Assembly (NCBI GenBank): GCA_002366835.1
Contig: DFBZ01000030.1
Location: 1-15,459 of the forward strand
Reading direction: 5' to 3'
DNA: 15,459 nt
DNA from: Gammaproteobacteria bacterium UBA3067
GTDB taxonomy: Bacteria; Pseudomonadota; Gammaproteobacteria; Pseudomonadales; UBA3067
The translations under genes were made by a program, and so were the position numbers. The first letter of the stretch is position 1; the number at the start of each line of letters is the position of its first letter. The notes under the pieces are model-generated. The model had not been told where the DNA came from. It did no database searches and worked only from the letters and a program-made list of their open reading frames with translations. This document shows, piece by piece, positions 11,898 through 15,459 of the stretch.

Positions 11898-14483
11898 TTA
11901 ACGGAAGGTGGATATCAGCGTGTCAAACAGGCTTCTGGCAATGGCGATGACTTGTGCGGCGGCGTTGTAGGCCACTTCAAATTTCACTAGGTTGGACGCT
12001 TCTTCGTCGAGGTTGACGCCTGAGATGGATTCTCGCCGTTGCTCTGCCTGAAAGAGCAGACTTTTTTGTGTTTCTACGGCAATGCCCGCTTCTTTGGTTT
12101 GTGCGCCTACGCCTTCAACTAGTTCTCCATAAGCATCGGCGTAATTTAATTTTCCTTCTTCTATTATTCCTATCGACTGCAGGCCGACTATCTTTAACAG
12201 GTTACGGTTATCGGATAAGCCGTCTTTATTAAAATCGATGGAGAATGTGTCGCCGCTTTCTGGCTTACCATTAATCACAACTTGGTAGCCGGTGTAGGTC
12301 GATTGAGCGGGAGGGTTGGTACTAAATACGCCACTACCTGCGGCATCAAGGGTATAGCCCTCGTTCATCGTGATTTCGACTTCACCGCCGACGGCTGCGG
12401 TGTTTGTGTCTACAAAACCAATGCCTTGTATGGTGGCACCTCCACCAGCAAGGGCGAATTGAAGATCTTTGCCAGAGGGATCGCGAATAAGCACATCGGA
12501 ACCTACCATCTCTGCACTAATCCCCTGAGCTTGCAGAGCTGCGTTATTATTAATGCCGGTTACTAGCGCCGTTATAGTCGGGGTATTTACCGTCTCCCCA
12601 TTAATATCGACACTTGTGGCGGTAAAACTAAGACCACCGGCAACCGTTGCCTGTGTATATGCGCTGGCATCTACACCATTAAAATTGGTGTTGAGTTTCG
12701 CGGCAATGTCTGCGGCTGAGTCATTGGCAGATGTGGTATAGGCTGGAAGGTTGGTGACAACCAGGGTTTCTGGATCACGGTAGGTGAAATTAAAGGTTTC
12801 TGCAGAATAGCCGTTGACAGTGCCTGCCACAGCAACACCGATGTCTACACCATTACTGCTTACCGATGTTTCTCCCGCTGCTTCGGTAAAGATTTTATTT
12901 TCAAAACCGGGCGTAAAGACTTGATCACGCATTGGTGGATTAAGCGGCACGGGGTTCGATGGATCACTATTATCCAGCACGTCGTAGGACGTATCACTGG
13001 TAAACTTAATAACAAGCGGCGGGTTCAATTCACCCGGCACTGAAAATGCGGGCGCGTTAATATCGAGCACTTCGCCCGGTGTAATAGCGCCGGTACCGCT
13101 ATTACTGCTTGTAGATTGTGCCAGCACGGGCAGCGCAAAGGCGAGGTCTTGCGAGGCGTGAACCTGCAGTTCTAGTTCTGCGCCGCCATAACGGGTTGGT
13201 TGAATCAGGAATTGATCACCCGCTTGAAACGTGCCCCCTTCAAGACGAATAGCAATGCCTTCTAGCTCAATGCTGATAGGAAACGTGTTGCCCACTGACC
13301 CCGTGGCAAGCACTTCTCTGGAGCCTTCTCGCGTTATATTGTAAATATTATCTTGAGGGCCGAATGTTAATTTGTAGTCGTCGGTGGTGAGCTGGCCGAT
13401 GTCTTCGATGGTAACGCTAAGCACTTGATCGGCGGGGGGGCGGTTCTGGCTACTTGGTGAAACTCGCTGCGTGGCTGCGACACGGTCATTGATGTCTGTA
13501 AAAAAATCATTATTAATATCGCCTTCAAAATCCATACCTTGGCGATGCTCATCATTAACTGTCTCGGCCATCGCTAGCGCAACGCGCCCCAGCTCACGAA
13601 ATGATGGCTGTAAAATATCATCCCGAAACTCTAACAAACCACCCAGTTGCCCGCCGCTTAGCTGCTTGCTAATTACCGCGCCACTTTCACCACCTTGATC
13701 AAGGAAGACAACTTCTAACTTCGAAGCATCCATATCTCCGGTTTGAACGCCAAGCTGCCGCACGGTGGTGCCCACCACCAAAGGCTGCCCAGTACCAATG
13801 GTGAGGCTAACGCTGCCATCCCCCTGGTTGATAACATCCACCCCTACTAGGCTTGAAAGCTCCTTGATGGCTTCGTCACGTTTATCCAATAAATCATTGG
13901 GCTGGCTACCCGCTGTGCCGCCGCTATTTTCAGCAATAGCGCGGTTAATATCGGAAATACTCACCGCCAATACATTGATATCGGTCGTGAGTGTGGTCAT
14001 CTGCTGATTCGTCAGCGTATTAATGTCATCAAGCTGGTCATATAAAACATTAAAACGCCCGACCATAACCTCTGACTCACTTAACACCACCTGGCGTAAG
14101 GGAAGAGAGGCCGGGTCGGAGGAGGCATCTTGAAGGGAGGAAAAAAACTGTTCTACGGTGGGAATAACACCCGTCGATTGATCTGCTATCAGGGAGTCAA
14201 TTGCGGAGGCATTGCTGTGGTACATCTCAACTTGGCTGTAGGTGATGGTGTTTTCCCTCACCTGCTCAATAACAAAACCATCCATAACCCGAGTAATACC
14301 GGAAATAGTCACCCCGCTGCCAACAGACATATCACCCAGGTTAACCGCAGGGTTAGCCGCAAACTCGGTAATCTGTCGGCTATACCCCTCACTATTAGCA
14401 TTAGAGATATTGTGGGCGGTAGTGGCCAAAGCGGTTTGGTGTGAACGCAAACCTGACAAACCATTATTGATGATACTCGACAT
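11898..14483 (-). CDS. flgK: Hook-filament junction protein FlgK (HAP1), enlarged
   Basis: The predicted protein is 861 aa, against about 550 aa in E. coli and near 650-700 aa in pseudomonads. The N-terminus (MSSIINNGLSGLRSHQTALATTAHNISNANSEGYSRQ) has the rod/hook-family signature NISNAN.EGYSRQ, and residues 195-310 hold the conserved D1 helices (NDLLDKRDEAIKELSSLVG, LGGLLEFRD). The C-terminus (GVNLDEEASNLVKFEVAYNAAAQVI through LISTFR) is the canonical D0 helix. The additional length is in residues 330-770, several beta modules of the type also found in FlgL, for example 369-431 (DYKLTF, YNITREGSREVLA, IAIRLEGGTFQAGDQF) and 732-750 (GYQVVINGKPESGDTFSID). FlgK forms the first junction ring on the hook. 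The ATG is three nt past the flgJ stop, so the two are co-transcribed; the ribosome site (AGGGAA) lies in the end of flgJ. Confidence 0.97.
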   Translation of the reverse strand: MSSIINNGLSGLRSHQTALATTAHNISNANSEGYSRQITEFAANPAVNLGDMSVGSGVTISGITRVMDGFVIEQVRENTITYSQVEMYHSNASAIDSLIADQSTGVIPTVEQFFSSLQDASSDPASLPLRQVVLSESEVMVGRFNVLYDQLDDINTLTNQQMTTLTTDINVLAVSISDINRAIAENSGGTAGSQPNDLLDKRDEAIKELSSLVGVDVINQGDGSVSLTIGTGQPLVVGTTVRQLGVQTGDMDASKLEVVFLDQGGESGAVISKQLSGGQLGGLLEFRDDILQPSFRELGRVALAMAETVNDEHRQGMDFEGDINNDFFTDINDRVAATQRVSPSSQNRPPADQVLSVTIEDIGQLTTDDYKLTFGPQDNIYNITREGSREVLATGSVGNTFPISIELEGIAIRLEGGTFQAGDQFLIQPTRYGGAELELQVHASQDLAFALPVLAQSTSSNSGTGAITPGEVLDINAPAFSVPGELNPPLVIKFTSDTSYDVLDNSDPSNPVPLNPPMRDQVFTPGFENKIFTEAAGETSVSSNGVDIGVAVAGTVNGYSAETFNFTYRDPETLVVTNLPAYTTSANDSAADIAAKLNTNFNGVDASAYTQATVAGGLSFTATSVDINGETVNTPTITALVTGINNNAALQAQGISAEMVGSDVLIRDPSGKDLQFALAGGGATIQGIGFVDTNTAAVGGEVEITMNEGYTLDAAGSGVFSTNPPAQSTYTGYQVVINGKPESGDTFSIDFNKDGLSDNRNLLKIVGLQSIGIIEEGKLNYADAYGELVEGVGAQTKEAGIAVETQKSLLFQAEQRRESISGVNLDEEASNLVKFEVAYNAAAQVIAIARSLFDTLISTFR

Positions 14484-14486
14484 ACG

Positions 14487-15458
14487 TTATGTTCCCTGCA
14501 GCGCATCCATACGCTGATAGACATGAGTGACTTTTTGGCTGTACGCGGGGTCGGTTGCATAACCGGCCTGATGCAAGGCTTGCATATATTTTTCGGGGCT
14601 GTGACTTTGCTCTAGTGCTTCACTATAACGGGCGTTTTGTTTAATAAAATTGACGTAATCATTAAAGCTATCTTGAAACGAATCGTAAGCTCGAAATTGT
14701 GATTTTTGTTGCATACTGATACCACCACGGTATTCCACAACTTCTTTACTTACGGTGTCACCCTGCCACGTTGACCCGGCTTTAATATTAAAAAGATTAA
14801 AGCTACTGCTTCCATTCGGATGATTTACCAAATATTTTCCCCAGCCGGTTTCCAGTGCTGCCTGCGCCACCAGCATTTTTGGATCTAGCCCCAACTCCCC
14901 ACCTGCCTTTTCTGCAATGGGTAAGAGCTTATCGATAAAGCTGCGCTGATTTTTGTTAATATCGCTCACAGTTAGAGCATTATCTTGGCCGATGTTTTCT
15001 GCTTGGTGGAGTTGCTCTGTCGTTTTAAAACCCTGCACTTTGTCGCTTGTATTATTTTTTACAGATATAAGTGGGTCTGTATTTTGGCTCGAAAACAAAG
15101 CGTTATTATCATTATCGGCATTTATGTTTTTTTCTAAAGGGGATGCTATAGAGCTTGTTATTTGATTAGGAACACGTCTAGTTAAACTGCTGTCCTTTTG
15201 TTCCTCATGTGGTTTATTACTAGCTGCAACGGCTTCGGGCGAAGCAGCTATATTTCCAAGTTGTTGGACCAGAATATCTTTCAAACCCAAACCAGACCCT
15301 TCGGAAAGGCTCACACTTAATTGTTGATCAAGCATTTGTTGGTAAGTATCAACGCTACTGCTACTCAGATAATTTCCTTCGGCAAAAACAGCATTGGCAT
15401 CACGCATACTTTTTAACATCAGATGTAAAAATAAAGCTTCAAACTGCCCCGCCACCGC
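14487..15458 (-). CDS. flgJ: FlgJ, rod-cap protein with peptidoglycan-hydrolase domain, 5' end beyond window
   Basis: This partial gene's frame continues to the right edge. The GTG at 15455 is internal (it reads AVAGQFEALFLHLMLKSMRDA, the middle of the rod-binding domain) and is not the start. The order is: end of the N-terminal rod-cap domain (about residues 1-70 of the visible part), a polar Ser/Asn/Lys-rich linker of ~95 residues, and a C-terminal glucosaminidase domain from about 165 to the end. The proposed catalytic Glu is in QAALETGWGK (Glu202 of the visible part), followed by SSFNLFNIKAG and FRAYDSFQDSFNDYVNFI, both typical. FlgJ caps the growing rod and opens a hole in periplasmic peptidoglycan. 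The two-domain form is characteristic of beta- and gammaproteobacteria. flgK follows after three nt. Confidence 0.96.
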   Translation of the reverse strand, partial: AVAGQFEALFLHLMLKSMRDANAVFAEGNYLSSSSVDTYQQMLDQQLSVSLSEGSGLGLKDILVQQLGNIAASPEAVAASNKPHEEQKDSSLTRRVPNQITSSIASPLEKNINADNDNNALFSSQNTDPLISVKNNTSDKVQGFKTTEQLHQAENIGQDNALTVSDINKNQRSFIDKLLPIAEKAGGELGLDPKMLVAQAALETGWGKYLVNHPNGSSSFNLFNIKAGSTWQGDTVSKEVVEYRGGISMQQKSQFRAYDSFQDSFNDYVNFIKQNARYSEALEQSHSPEKYMQALHQAGYATDPAYSQKVTHVYQRMDALQGT

Positions 15459-15459
15459 T

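Noticed and set aside
11592..11990. 132-codon plus-strand frame in the flgK-flgL gap
   Set aside because: It is composed of repeat units N and O and runs antisense into flgK.

Overview
The window is a flagellar late-gene locus, almost all of it transcribed from the minus strand, and nearly every gap is filled by one family of palindromic repeats. In transcription order (right to left) it holds flgJ (5' part cut by the window edge), flgK, flgL, then a 3.4 kb accessory stretch with the repeats' likely transposase and two toxin-antitoxin modules, then fliC, flaG, fliD, fliS and a fliT-like chaperone gene cut by the left edge. The gene order, the GTAG-type REP-associated tyrosine transposase, a moderate GC content (estimated by eye in the mid-40s percent) and FliA-type promoters point to a polarly flagellated, probably aquatic gammaproteobacterium (Pseudomonas/Cellvibrio-like). 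The genus is not determined.

Flagellar genes: FlgJ is a rod-cap/muramidase fusion, FlgK and FlgL form the hook-filament junction, FliC is the filament, FlaG affects filament length, FliD is the filament cap, and FliS and FliT are export chaperones. Strong sigma-28 (FliA) promoter matches lie upstream of fliC (TAAA-N15-GCCGATAG) and fliD (TCAA-N15-GCCGATAT). Several exported proteins are enlarged: FliC is 854 aa, FlgK 861 aa and FlgL 476 aa, and FlgL carries an internal module duplication that is also seen in FlgK.

Accessory stretch (about 6.9-10.0 kb): a Phd/ParE-type module on the minus strand, with its own promoter and operator-like palindrome, lies next to a PIN-domain toxin gene on the plus strand. 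The PIN gene has lost its catalytic N-terminal motif. A ribbon-helix-helix antitoxin gene follows it and contains an in-frame hexanucleotide repeat. This toxin-antitoxin island sits between two nearly identical ~275 bp blocks, each made of two palindromic repeats with the same spacer. Next comes a plus-strand Y1/HUH transposase of the RAYT family, flanked by the same repeats.

Repeats: about 13 complete or near-complete copies, plus fragments, of a ~100 bp unit bounded by GTAGGTTGGGT and ACCCAACCTAC occupy the fliT-fliS, fliS-fliD, fliD-flaG, fliC-parE, RHH-RAYT, RAYT-flgL and flgL-flgK gaps. Only the flgJ-flgK, fliC-flaG and within-module junctions lack them. Some copies carry an extra ~50-90 bp palindromic segment. 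Copies read in one orientation at 0.4-3.4 and 11.5-11.9 kb and in the opposite orientation at 6.9-10.0 kb.
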